Shown here piece after piece: positions 7,511-15,313 of a stretch of DNA of 64,000 bases. The stretch lies in contig NZ_BMFR01000008.1 of assembly GCF_014638995.1 (NCBI RefSeq), positions 62,001 through 126,000 on the forward strand, in the 5' to 3' direction. The first letter of the stretch is position 1; each line of letters starts with the position of its first letter. The notes beneath the pieces were generated by a model that worked only from the letters and a program-made list of their open reading frames with translations, was not told where the DNA came from and ran no database searches. The DNA comes from Virgibacillus oceani. Its GTDB lineage: Bacteria; Bacillota; Bacilli; Bacillales; Amphibacillaceae. The translations under genes were made by a program, and so were the position numbers.

Positions 7511-9170
7511 TGAATTTGCAGGCACAATTGGTACAAGTGCCAGTAAAAAAGCCGCTATTTATGCTAGGGTCTCTACTTTAGAACAGGCTGAGGAAGGCTA
7601 TAGTATTGACGAGCAGGTTAGAGTATTAAGAGAAATGTGCGAACGTGAAGGTTATGCCGTACATAAAGAATATATTGACCGAGGCAAAAGTGGTAAAAAT
7701 ATCAAAGGAAGACCTGCCTTACAACAGCTATTACATGATGCGAAAAGTAAAGATTTTGAAGTGGTAGTTGTGTGGAAGGTAAATCGCTTCTCCAGAAAAA
7801 CAAAAGATTTACTTAATATTGTTGAAGAATTAGAGAGTAAGAATATTGTATTTCGTTCTTTTACAGAACGATATGAGACAGAAACACCTGCAGGCAAAAT
7901 GCAATTTCGAATGTTAGCAGTTATAGCTGAATTTGAAAGAGACAATATTGCTCAAAATGTAAAAATGGGAATGCTTGCCCGTGCAAAGGAAGGCTCCTGG
8001 AATGGTGGACGTGTACTTGGCTATGATGTAGTCAGCGTACCAGGTGAGAGTCGGAAAAGAAAATTTTCATCATTAGTTGTTAATCAGACAGAAGCCCAAA
8101 CTGTTAAAAAGATATTTGATTTATATGTTCAAGGGCATGGTTATAAATCGATTGCTAATAAGCTTAACAAGGAAGGACATCGTACCAAGAAAGATAAAGA
8201 CTTTTCTATCAATGGAGTAAAAACTATTTTAAGTAATCCTCTTTATGCAGGCTATATTCGCTACAATGTAAGAAGAGATTGGAGTGAAAAAAGGAGAAAC
8301 AATATTAATCCTAATCCTGTCATCGAAAAAGGACAGCATGAGCCTATCATTTCAAAAGAGGTGTGGGAACAAGCTAAGACTATCATGGCGAGCAGAAGCA
8401 GGAAACCAAATCGCATACACAGTGGCGAGTTTCCACTTACAGGTATTATGAAGTGTCCTGAATGCGGCTCAGGGATGGTTATAGGTCGTACAACCAATAA
8501 ACTAAAAGATGGAACGAAAAGAGTATTGGAATATTATGTTTGTGGTGCTTGGAAGAATAAAGGGTCAACAGTTTGTCATTCGAATGGTGTGAGGACAGAT
8601 TATGCAGATAAATATGTAGTAGAGAAGTTATCTTCGATAGCTACGAATGAAACATTGATTAAACAGTTAGTTGACCAGATTAATAATAGAAATGCCAATA
8701 AATCTTCACCTTTAGAACATGAATATGAGACATTGAAGAAGGCTATTGAAGCTAACCTTAAAAAGAAAGAAAAAGTGCTGGGGTTATATGAAGAAGATTT
8801 GATACCCAAAACAGACTTGGCACAGCGATTGACAGCCTTAAATGAGGAAAAAACAAGGTTAGAAGAACGTCTATATCCTATAGAATCTCAAATGGGGCAA
8901 GGTGGCACTCCAAATATAGACTTTACCATGGTTAAACAAGTCATGCAGAACTTCACAAGTGCTTATAAGGAGTCGCTATCAAGGGAACAAAGAAAACGCC
9001 TGATGCATCTGCTTATTAATCAAATCACCATTGGGAAAGAACGAAAAATTGAATCTATACAAATACAACTAAATAAAGAAGTGGCAAAACACTTCACCTT
9101 TAACAGAGGAGCAAATTCGTCTATTACAGATGAATTTGCTCCTCCTTTTTCTATTCTCATTGATTTATAA
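7482..9170 (+). CDS. Large serine recombinase (integrase/excisionase of the element)
   Basis: GTG at 7473 is in frame, but AAAGGAGG at 7466-7473 points to the ATG at 7482, giving 562 residues. The resolvase domain has the catalytic serine in IYARVSTLEQ (Ser31), then the arginines in VVWKVNRFSRKTKDLL and the AEFERDNIAQNVKMG helix. The Recombinase domain follows (SIANKLNKEGHRTKKD, ILSNPLYAGYIRYN), then a zinc ribbon with CPECGSGM and YYVCGAWKNKGSTVC, and a coiled-coil C-terminus. Length and order match CcrC/phiC31-class recombinases that move elements between att sites. A terminator lies inside the last 20 codons. It should integrate or excise the element whose genes lie to its left. Confidence 0.93.
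   Translation: MAVQTEMLLNEFAGTIGTSASKKAAIYARVSTLEQAEEGYSIDEQVRVLREMCEREGYAVHKEYIDRGKSGKNIKGRPALQQLLHDAKSKDFEVVVVWKVNRFSRKTKDLLNIVEELESKNIVFRSFTERYETETPAGKMQFRMLAVIAEFERDNIAQNVKMGMLARAKEGSWNGGRVLGYDVVSVPGESRKRKFSSLVVNQTEAQTVKKIFDLYVQGHGYKSIANKLNKEGHRTKKDKDFSINGVKTILSNPLYAGYIRYNVRRDWSEKRRNNINPNPVIEKGQHEPIISKEVWEQAKTIMASRSRKPNRIHSGEFPLTGIMKCPECGSGMVIGRTTNKLKDGTKRVLEYYVCGAWKNKGSTVCHSNGVRTDYADKYVVEKLSSIATNETLIKQLVDQINNRNANKSSPLEHEYETLKKAIEANLKKKEKVLGLYEEDLIPKTDLAQRLTALNEEKTRLEERLYPIESQMGQGGTPNIDFTMVKQVMQNFTSAYKESLSREQRKRLMHLLINQITIGKERKIESIQIQLNKEVAKHFTFNRGANSSITDEFAPPFSILIDL
9106..9150 (+). terminator. Terminator embedded in the 3' end of the recombinase gene
   Basis: GAGGAGCAAATTC (9106-9118) and GAATTTGCTCCTC (9132-9144) pair perfectly, with a 9-base loop closed by two more weak pairs and followed by CTTTTTC. 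The recombinase frame continues to 9170 through the hairpin. Confidence 0.85.
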
Positions 9171-9186
9171 AAAGGAGCGAAAACAT

Positions 9187-9480
9187 ATGAGTGTTATTAA
9201 AGTTTTTAGGAATTATATGCAGGAACATCATCCGCATTTGGAACATGAAGACTGGAAAGCGGATGTAAGATTATTATCCGCCAAAGAAATCCAAAACGTA
9301 AATATTAAGGCTTTATTACCTCAAGAGATTAATGAGCCTATTACATGTTGGCTATTCTTCTATGATGGAGGTCTAAATCATGTTGTCTGTTTACTGCAAG
9401 ATAAAAAGGGTGTAACAAACCTTGGGATTAGCCTGTTAAAGAATGGTGAACCAGTAAAGCCTATAAGTTTTTATAAGTGA
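9187..9480 (+). CDS. Unknown 97-residue protein downstream of the recombinase
   Basis: AAAGGAG (9171-9177) defines the ATG at 9187 rather than a longer frame beginning inside the recombinase gene. The product is MSVIKVFRNYMQEHHPHLEHEDW..., with beta-like strands ITCWLFFYDGG and VVCLLQDKKG. Its size and strand pattern are faintly like the 105-residue protein at 2750, but I would not call them homologous. SCC elements also carry small unknown genes just after their recombinase. Function unknown. Confidence 0.6.
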   Translation: MSVIKVFRNYMQEHHPHLEHEDWKADVRLLSAKEIQNVNIKALLPQEINEPITCWLFFYDGGLNHVVCLLQDKKGVTNLGISLLKNGEPVKPISFYK

Positions 9481-9573
9481 AGACAAGCTTAAATAACCAA
9501 ATAATTCTTGATTTAATCTGGAACTTATTTAGTTGCAGTTTATATGAGTTGAGGCTTAAAGGGAGGTGGAAAA

Positions 9574-9672
9574 ATGATTTCAATTGATTTGTTCAAAGCA
9601 GGTGTTACATTTGGTGTTTCTATTTATATCTTGATTCGAGAAGGTATTAGAAGTGAGTTTAATAATTATTAG
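9574..9672 (+). CDS. 32-residue small protein, possibly membrane-associated
   Basis: An excellent ribosome site (AAGGGAGGTGG) precedes the ATG. The product MISIDLFKAGVTFGVSIYIL... has one hydrophobic stretch followed by a charged tail (REGIRSEFNNY). The hydrophobic stretch of about 14 residues is short for a full membrane span. It resembles holin-like or regulatory micro-proteins only in size. Confidence 0.45.
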   Translation: MISIDLFKAGVTFGVSIYILIREGIRSEFNNY

Positions 9673-9684
9673 GGAGGAATAATA

Positions 9685-9777
9685 ATGCGATACTTTTTGA
9701 TGGGAACAGTTGTAGGTGTTATGGTTTGTTATTCGTTTGAAAGACTTCAGAGGTCACGTTGGAGTTGTAGTAGATGA
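9685..9777 (+). CDS. 30-residue small membrane protein
   Basis: AGGGAGG lies 7 bases before the ATG. The product starts MRYFLMGTVVGVMVCYSFER and has a hydrophobic segment followed by a basic tail (LQRSRWSCSR), the charge pattern of an inner-membrane peptide with its C-terminus inside. Its stop overlaps the next ATG (ATGA), so it is coupled to the 103-residue gene that follows. Confidence 0.5.
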   Translation: MRYFLMGTVVGVMVCYSFERLQRSRWSCSR

Positions 9778-10085
9778 AGAAGATTCATTCTATTAAGGAT
9801 ATAAAAAATATTATAGGTCAATTACCCAATGATTGTTTTGAGTATATAAGTCAAGAATTTCATCATTTATATGATTATTTAGGTAATGGTGAAGCGAAAG
9901 AAGACTTTCAGCTTGAAACTTATCAATCAATGATAATAATTGAGGAAATTAGTGAGTTAGAACGAATTTTGAAAGACACTCCAGAGCTTGAATTCACCGA
10001 ATTAATTCAGTTAGAGTCAAATGCTTGTATGAGAATAGGAATTTATCAAGTAGAGGATATCCAATTACATTACTTTTTTAAATAA
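9774..10085 (+). CDS. Unknown 103-residue acidic protein
   Basis: The start overlaps the stop of the tiny membrane gene. The product is acidic and helical, MKKIHSIKDIKNIIGQLPND..., with EEISELERILKDTPELEF in the middle and no membrane segment. No strong ribosome site of its own is seen, so translation coupling is likely. I do not recognise the family. It is the last gene before the Kiwa-like pair, from which it is separated by 215 bases. Confidence 0.55.
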   Translation: MKKIHSIKDIKNIIGQLPNDCFEYISQEFHHLYDYLGNGEAKEDFQLETYQSMIIIEEISELERILKDTPELEFTELIQLESNACMRIGIYQVEDIQLHYFFK

Positions 10086-10237
10086 AAGTTCATTTTTCCT
10101 AATATAAGTAAAAGCGATGCATGGAAGAATTTATAGTAAATGAGAATTAAAAATATATTCTTAGGATGATAAGCTTAAAATATAGAGTCATTGAGTAACA
10201 AAAATGGAAAATTATTAGTTTTAAAGTAGGAAAAATA

Positions 10238-10267
10238 TTGATTTATCTGATAAAATAGCCATATATT
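10238..10267 (+). promoter_or_regulatory. Possible promoter of the Kiwa-like operon
   Basis: TTGATT (10238-10243) and TATATT (10262-10267) are separated by 18 bases, and the transcript would start about 25 bases before the gene's ATG. The surrounding DNA is very AT-rich, so a chance match is possible. Confidence 0.4.
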
Positions 10268-10300
10268 TAAATTAATAAACTATTTGAATGGGGCTATTGT

Positions 10301-11278
10301 ATGCAAACTAATTTTGAGGTATTACAAGATATATTTGTAAATAGTACTGCTAACTATTCTATTAATGGATTGTCAGCATTTTTACTTTCAGATGAAGAAG
10401 AACCTTTTAAATTATATAAGCTGAATATGTCTACTCACGAAGATTTAAGAGCTATCATTAGAAGAAATCTTGAAAATGCTACTGATGCTCAGTTATTTCC
10501 GTATCACGATAACACATCTCCAGATGGTAATGAGAGCGTCTCATTTTTGAAGAAAGATGATGTTCCAAATTTTCAAGATATTGAGCATCTTATTGTTAAT
10601 GATAACTCTGTAGGACTGACAAAAAGCATTTTTGAAGAGTCTTCAAAATCTATGAAAGGATACGTAATTGATGTAATTGTTACAAATAATACTACAGCAG
10701 AAGAATTTCATGTACTAGTATTCTCAACACTCTCAAAAGCTAACTTTTATAAGCCTAAAAAGAGTCTTTATAGCTTCGGAAATGAAGATGGAGACCTACT
10801 TCAAAAAATTGAGGTATCACACTTAGAATTGAACGAAAAATGTTGTGCTTTTAGTATTAATGATGAAATTTTTGTAACACATGGATTTTATTTTGAACGG
10901 TTATTTAAGTACGAAGAACATATTGAGAACCATTCAACAGCAATCTTAGGAAGTATTAATGGGAGCGGTTTAATAGATAACTTTAATGTTTTAGAATCTC
11001 ATTGTAGTACGAATAAGAACTTTAAAAAGAAACTTTTCACAATAAGTACCGAAAGCAAGTTTGACCATGTCACCTTTGATACTTTTAAGAAAGTCAAAGA
11101 AACGGTGGTAGACGGTTTATATTTTAGTCTAGATACTGAAAAGAGAACTATTAAAATTGATGAAGAAAATAGTCATAAGTCAGTAGACCAAATAATAAGG
11201 GTTATCAATGACGAGGCAGCAGAAACATTGGTAAGTGAAACCAGGATTTTTGCTAACCAAAGGATAAACATTGGTTAA
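10301..11278 (+). CDS. kwaB: KwaB-like DUF4868 protein (Kiwa anti-phage system)
   Basis: The 325-residue length is close to that of KwaB. The C-terminal half fits DUF4868: NEKCCAFSINDEIFVTHGFYF, then FERLFKYEEHIEN, then a final EKRTIKIDEE...IIRVINDEAAETL...ETRIFA, which is the family's closing pattern. KwaB is the cytoplasmic partner of a membrane sensor in Kiwa, and the next gene codes for a multi-span membrane protein. The order here is B then A, the reverse of the E. coli operon. GGGG precedes the start at good spacing. Alternative: a DUF4868 protein of another system, since I could not run a profile search. Confidence 0.7.
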   Translation: MQTNFEVLQDIFVNSTANYSINGLSAFLLSDEEEPFKLYKLNMSTHEDLRAIIRRNLENATDAQLFPYHDNTSPDGNESVSFLKKDDVPNFQDIEHLIVNDNSVGLTKSIFEESSKSMKGYVIDVIVTNNTTAEEFHVLVFSTLSKANFYKPKKSLYSFGNEDGDLLQKIEVSHLELNEKCCAFSINDEIFVTHGFYFERLFKYEEHIENHSTAILGSINGSGLIDNFNVLESHCSTNKNFKKKLFTISTESKFDHVTFDTFKKVKETVVDGLYFSLDTEKRTIKIDEENSHKSVDQIIRVINDEAAETLVSETRIFANQRINIG

Positions 11279-11303
11279 TTTTTGTGGTTAGAAAGGATAT
11301 ATC

Positions 11304-12005
11304 ATGGGAAATAAAGTTGAATTTATTTTAAATAGAGTTTTTAGGTATATGCTTTTTCTAAGTTCCTATTTGCCCCTTTTTATGATTTTGTTCCTAATGA
11401 ATATTAATAACCTTACACTATGTATAACTATCTGGGGGTTAATGGCAATCACAATTTTGACATTAAAATGGTATTTAGATAATCCGTTAAAGGCAAGTCC
11501 TAATATTCCAGTTAAACTAGAGAGAATTAATAATAGGAGCAGTGAAGCTTTAAATTATATAGTAACATATATAATTCCTTTCATTTCATTTAATTCAAAT
11601 ATTTTTAATAGTGAAGGCGATTTAAATATTCCAACTATCTTTGCATTTTTAGTACTGTTTTTAGTTATAGGGAATCTTTATATGCACAATAACCTTTATC
11701 ACATTAATCCAGTATTAAGCTTATTCTATGATATTAACGTTGCAAAGGGGACTAAGGGTGAAAGTTTAATTATAGTTTCAGACAAAGGAAAAGATGTACC
11801 GTTAAATTCAACTGTATTCATGAGAAAATTATCTCCCGGAGCATTAATGTATGTAATGAAACCCCAAAATGTCCTTTCATATAGAAAGCTTGTTATATTT
11901 TTAACAAGTTTTTTAGTACTTCTAGCTTTGTGGAACGAAGAGTTTAATGGTTATGTATTAAAGATTATTACTTTTATCCTTTCTTTTATAAAAAACCTCA
12001 TTTAG
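11304..12005 (+). CDS. kwaA: KwaA-like multi-span membrane protein (Kiwa)
   Basis: The 233-residue product begins 25 bases after kwaB behind GAAAGGATAT. It has membrane segments at about residues 12-30 (LFLSSYLPLFMILFLMNI), 37-57, 83-98, 110-135 and 200-217. Between the fourth and fifth there is a soluble stretch of about 60 residues. KwaA proteins have four spans and similar size, with an arginine-asparagine patch before a paired hydrophobic region, as ERINNRSSEALNYIVTYIIPF shows here. The extra C-terminal span is a difference. The pairing with a DUF4868 gene is the main support for the call. Confidence 0.6.
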   Translation: MGNKVEFILNRVFRYMLFLSSYLPLFMILFLMNINNLTLCITIWGLMAITILTLKWYLDNPLKASPNIPVKLERINNRSSEALNYIVTYIIPFISFNSNIFNSEGDLNIPTIFAFLVLFLVIGNLYMHNNLYHINPVLSLFYDINVAKGTKGESLIIVSDKGKDVPLNSTVFMRKLSPGALMYVMKPQNVLSYRKLVIFLTSFLVLLALWNEEFNGYVLKIITFILSFIKNLI

Positions 12006-12006
12006 A

Positions 12007-12042
12007 TTTACCACGGAGAACCGTATCGCAAGTAGTGGTAAA
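12007..12042. repeat. 36-bp dyad after the Kiwa-like genes
   Basis: TTTACCAC (12007-12014) and GTGGTAAA (12035-12042) are exact inverted arms around 20 bases. No T-tract follows, so it is a poor terminator. Its size and partial symmetry would also suit a serine-recombinase att half, but no partner copy is in the window. Confidence 0.35.
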
Positions 12043-12120
12043 ACAAAGAGTGGAAATTGAGATTAGAAAAAGTATATTTGACCAATTAATTAGTTAAAAT
12101 AAGTGATTACAGCCATCCGA

Positions 12121-12192
12121 TTGAACCAGTTGTGCCCTCTTTTTGACCCAACTCTGCCACGAATTTGAACCATATAGCACATAACTTGACCA
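12121..12192 (+). repeat. Four phased TTGA(A/C)CC repeats, IS21-end-like
   Basis: TTGAACC at 12121, TTGACCC at 12143, TTGAACC at 12165 and TTGACC at 12186 are spaced 22, 22 and 21 bases apart, two helical turns each. A fifth TTGACC lies at 12078, two periods upstream. Multiple transposase-binding repeats of this kind are found at the ends of IS21-family elements. Confidence 0.5.
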
Positions 12193-12217
12193 CCCCACCT
12201 ATATAATGAAGGAGCAC

Positions 12218-12334
12218 ATGAGTGCAAATATCTTTGCAGAGAAGGAATTAGAAGAAGACGCAGTTGTCAAGTTTTACTTTACAACTGCTAAGGACAGGAA
12301 AAAATATAAAACAAAACACTACAACCTAAAATAA
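12218..12334 (+). pseudogene. 38-codon frame, probable gene fragment
   Basis: It reads MSANIFAEKELEEDAVVKFY and ends KTKHYNLK. AAGGAG precedes the ATG but only three bases away. It follows directly on the phased repeats, so it may be the truncated first gene of the lost insertion sequence. No family is recognised. Confidence 0.3.
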
Positions 12335-12513
12335 ATATTCTACTTTGTGTCCATGTATCCATTTAAAATCCACATTTTGTTATAATGAAAGTAGGATAAT
12401 AGGGTGTGAACGTATGGCAGTAACAGGATATCCAGACTATACGTATATACTTTTATAAATAAACAGAAAATTGGGCAAGTTTACAGAGGAATGTAAAAGG
12501 AGGAGACACATTT

Positions 12514-14568
12514 ATGATCCCAGCAGAAATGGATCCCATTTCAATCACGACAATAAGAGAAAATGGCATGAAATCCATCGTCGATTGGTTCGATCAACAT
12601 ATGCAGTCGCTCTATTTTCTTGGTTGGTCTTATCTCGGGAATCAACAGCAAATGGAAGAGCTATTTTACCAGTCTATAATAAAGGTCCATAAGGAGTTGC
12701 CGCGATTTAATAAAGAAACATCAATCAAAACGATGGTTACCTCCACTTTTATACATACCTGCCGGGAGCTTTCTAAAAATAGAAGTTTACAAGCTTTTGA
12801 GGAAAGTGAACAAACGGAATTATTTCAAGCACTTGATCATTTGAAAGAGATTGAGAAAGAAGCGGTGGTCCTTACCTATATAAATGGACTCTCTCATGAG
12901 GAAGTGGCACATCTTCTCCAAGTTTCAGTAGATGAGTTGAAAGAGCATTTGTTTTTTGGAATCCAGTCACTTAGAAAAGGGATGGATGATGGGTCGTCCT
13001 TTAATGGCTGTAAAGAATATCATACATATTACATCGATTACTTGGAAGGAACACTGGATCGGTCAAAAAATATTGATTTCGAGATCCATATTTATCATTG
13101 TCTAAACTGTCGAAAGGATTTGGCTGCCTTTCAGGATACAATGCTAAATCTGCCGGAAAGGATAGAAGAGTTACGTGTGCCATCCGGTTTTATGGAGAAC
13201 GTCAGAGCTAGGCTGGCAGACCAGGAAAAACACAGACAACAGAAGAACAGGAAACGTAAAAGAATGGGGATAGGTTTTGCAAGTGTTTTCGTATTATTAA
13301 TGGGTTTAGGCTTTTTTACGGGGGCGTTTACCAACCTCTACTATACATGGACAGTAGATGATCAGGAATTGCGTGCGTTTCTGCAAGAGGACCTGGGTGA
13401 AAGGCTGAACCTGGAAGCTGAAAGCAATGGGGTAAAAATTAGAATTAAGAGCGTGATTGCTGATGATATACAGACGCTTGTCTTTTATGAAATAGAAGAT
13501 ACAAACGAAGAAAATCAATATGTTATAAGTTTTGACGATGGTTTTTTTGTAGAGAACGGATATGAAATCATGAATAATGAAGCATATCCAAAGTACTATC
13601 CTCCTGATCTTGAATCGGATTTAAACCAAAAAGATAGGAACGTGTATCATGGGAAGATTAGTATGCAGCCACTCATAAAGGATAAAGGTACTATCAAACT
13701 TAAAATTACTCAGCTTCGGAAATTGATTCATGATTCCCCTGAACGGAATAGTTTATGGGCTTATGGGGAGACGGAAAAGGAAACAGGAGAGTGGAACTTT
13801 GAGATCCCTGTAACCAAACAGCCATCTAAAGAATATGTATTGCATGAAGAAATAGAAGTCGAGGGGATTCCGGTACGATTTGATAAACTAATTTTTGCTC
13901 CAACAGCAACGATTCTGCAATATGCGATTAATAATAAACAGACAGAGAAGCAGATAAACAATCTTAATTTTAACACGCTAGAAGTGAATGATAAAAAAGT
14001 GAAAGCTGATATGTATGGCGGAATCTTTTTAGAAGGAAATATGGGTTGGACCACTTTTCAAACACACTTCGACCCGATTTTTGGAGAAAAGCCAAAAGAG
14101 GTAAACGCTCAATTCGATTCTGTCCACCTAATGGTTGAAGACCAAAAAAGAATTGAACTGGATGCTTCTCAAGAATATCCTCAAACCTTTGAATATGCAG
14201 GAAGTAAAATCTCTATTGATAAGGTGGAAATCGGAAAACCCTCCAAGGTAGTCATAAGTAATTACGAAATTAAGAATCGAGCATTTGAGTCGCTCAACTT
14301 AAATATTTTGGATGAGAATAAGAACGGAGTGAATTCGATGGCAATAGATTCTCAAGGGGTACTTGTTGATAAAAATGGGGTTGAACAGGATATGGATGTT
14401 AACCCTATAACATATGAAGAGATTGAGCAGCCCCGATATTTCGATACTGTTCTAAGGATGTCGTTAAACAATGACAATGCAGAAAAAGTGATTCCTAAAA
14501 CACTGGTTATTCATGGATATAGTACAACGAAATATATGGATGATGTTGTGAGTTTTTCGTTGGAATAA
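12514..14568 (+). CDS. Sigma factor fused to a membrane anti-sigma factor with extracellular DUF4179-type domain
   Basis: The 684-residue protein joins three parts. Residues 1-160 resemble an ECF sigma factor, with region 2-like sequence (LYFLGWSYLGNQQQMEELF) and a region 4 helix-turn-helix (EAVVLTYINGLSHEEVAHLL). Residues 165-205 hold a zinc anti-sigma motif, HIYHCLNCRKDL. One membrane span follows at about 250-272 (MGIGFASVFVLLMGLGFF), and about 410 extracytoplasmic residues form beta-rich DUF4179/DUF5643-like sensor domains. Normally the sigma factor and the anti-sigma factor are two genes, so here the DNA-binding part is tethered to the membrane. AAGGAGGAG precedes the ATG. It could act as a one-component membrane regulator. 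Confidence 0.75.
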   Translation: MIPAEMDPISITTIRENGMKSIVDWFDQHMQSLYFLGWSYLGNQQQMEELFYQSIIKVHKELPRFNKETSIKTMVTSTFIHTCRELSKNRSLQAFEESEQTELFQALDHLKEIEKEAVVLTYINGLSHEEVAHLLQVSVDELKEHLFFGIQSLRKGMDDGSSFNGCKEYHTYYIDYLEGTLDRSKNIDFEIHIYHCLNCRKDLAAFQDTMLNLPERIEELRVPSGFMENVRARLADQEKHRQQKNRKRKRMGIGFASVFVLLMGLGFFTGAFTNLYYTWTVDDQELRAFLQEDLGERLNLEAESNGVKIRIKSVIADDIQTLVFYEIEDTNEENQYVISFDDGFFVENGYEIMNNEAYPKYYPPDLESDLNQKDRNVYHGKISMQPLIKDKGTIKLKITQLRKLIHDSPERNSLWAYGETEKETGEWNFEIPVTKQPSKEYVLHEEIEVEGIPVRFDKLIFAPTATILQYAINNKQTEKQINNLNFNTLEVNDKKVKADMYGGIFLEGNMGWTTFQTHFDPIFGEKPKEVNAQFDSVHLMVEDQKRIELDASQEYPQTFEYAGSKISIDKVEIGKPSKVVISNYEIKNRAFESLNLNILDENKNGVNSMAIDSQGVLVDKNGVEQDMDVNPITYEEIEQPRYFDTVLRMSLNNDNAEKVIPKTLVIHGYSTTKYMDDVVSFSLE

Positions 14569-14755
14569 AGGGAAATTAAATTCTCTAAGTTTCAAAAGCT
14601 AACTATTTGTAGGGGCAATATTATCACATTAAAGGTAATCAAATTATAGTTGTATCTTTTGTTTACAACAAGATATTAGCGGCATAAAGGAAGACTTATT
14701 CGCATATGTAAATCTATTTTTTCATAGTTTTATAAATTCGCTTTATCAACATACG

Positions 14756-14790
14756 AAAAATCCCTTGAATCATCATTCGGGGGATTTTTT
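14756..14790 (+). terminator. Rho-independent terminator
   Basis: AAAAATCCCTTGAAT pairs with ATTCGGGGGATTTTT around a CATC loop, with two G-U pairs, followed by Ts. It lies 190 bases after the sigma fusion gene. The bases between hold no other feature I can support. Confidence 0.75.
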
Positions 14791-14907
14791 ATTATTACTC
14801 GTTCAAATTTGATACAAATAAATCGTATCGTTGATTAAATGCTATTAAAACAATTGTAACAAACCCTGTATATGCAGGGTGCATTCGATACTACTCGATT
14901 TTTGAAG

Positions 14908-15261
14908 TTAAACGGGTTTGGATATAACCGCGTCAATAAATGCTTCTGGATTCTTATCGAGCTTTTTACAGATTAGATAAAAGTTAAAAATCTTCTTTAA
15001 ATAAATCAAGGTATTCTGATAATGCTATAGATAATCTTTTTCCCGTAGGCTCCATGTATGAATACGTAATAGTTGTGCTAACTTAAGGGCTGTTCCAAAG
15101 AATTGCATAAAATCAGCTGGAATTGTACCTGCCATAGCAAATTCACCTGGGATGCCTGTAGCAAATAATCTTGAGTAAGTTGAGAGTGAATTATTCTCCC
15201 TTGGGTTCTTCTCCGCACGTATAACTTTGAATAATTTCCAAAATGTTAATGACTTTTTATG
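14908..15261 (-). pseudogene. Decayed gene with one amber stop and no start
   Basis: On the reverse strand a single frame of 117 codons runs from 15261 to a TAA at 14908-14910, broken only by a TAG at 15025-15027. It reads as real protein: RAEKNPRENNSLSTYSRLFA, then GIPGEFAMAGTIPADFMQFF and, after the stop, CKKLDKNPEAFIDAVISKPV. It has no start codon, because an upstream in-frame TAA precedes it. The TIPADxxQFxGxALxLAQ pattern recalls a family of small Firmicute membrane-associated proteins sometimes labelled EcsC-like, but this is uncertain. Confidence 0.5.
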
Positions 15262-15313
15262 TTATAAGACAAGCTACCCAATGCATATCTTGTACCACTA
15301 AAGGGGTGGCACA

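Larger units (their letters stand above)
12043..12513. other. Junction region with IS remnants and gene fragments
   Basis: This 470-base stretch holds the phased TTGACC repeats (12121-12191), a 38-codon frame (12218-12334) and a 14-codon fragment (ATG at 12415 reading MAVTGYPDYTYILL). It looks like insertion-sequence and gene debris, and marks the likely border of the integrative element. Confidence 0.5.

Noticed and set aside
12121..12192. CRISPR array
   Set aside because: The repeated word is only 6-7 bases with a 22-base period, there are no true repeats of 25-37 bases, and no cas gene is near.
12415..12459. 14-codon frame MAVTGYPDYTYILL
   Set aside because: It is too short, and its position in debris suggests a gene fragment with no function that can be shown.
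12471..12692. 73-codon frame overlapping the sigma fusion start
   Set aside because: It has no ribosome site, and the other frame has a strong one plus clear sigma-factor sequence.
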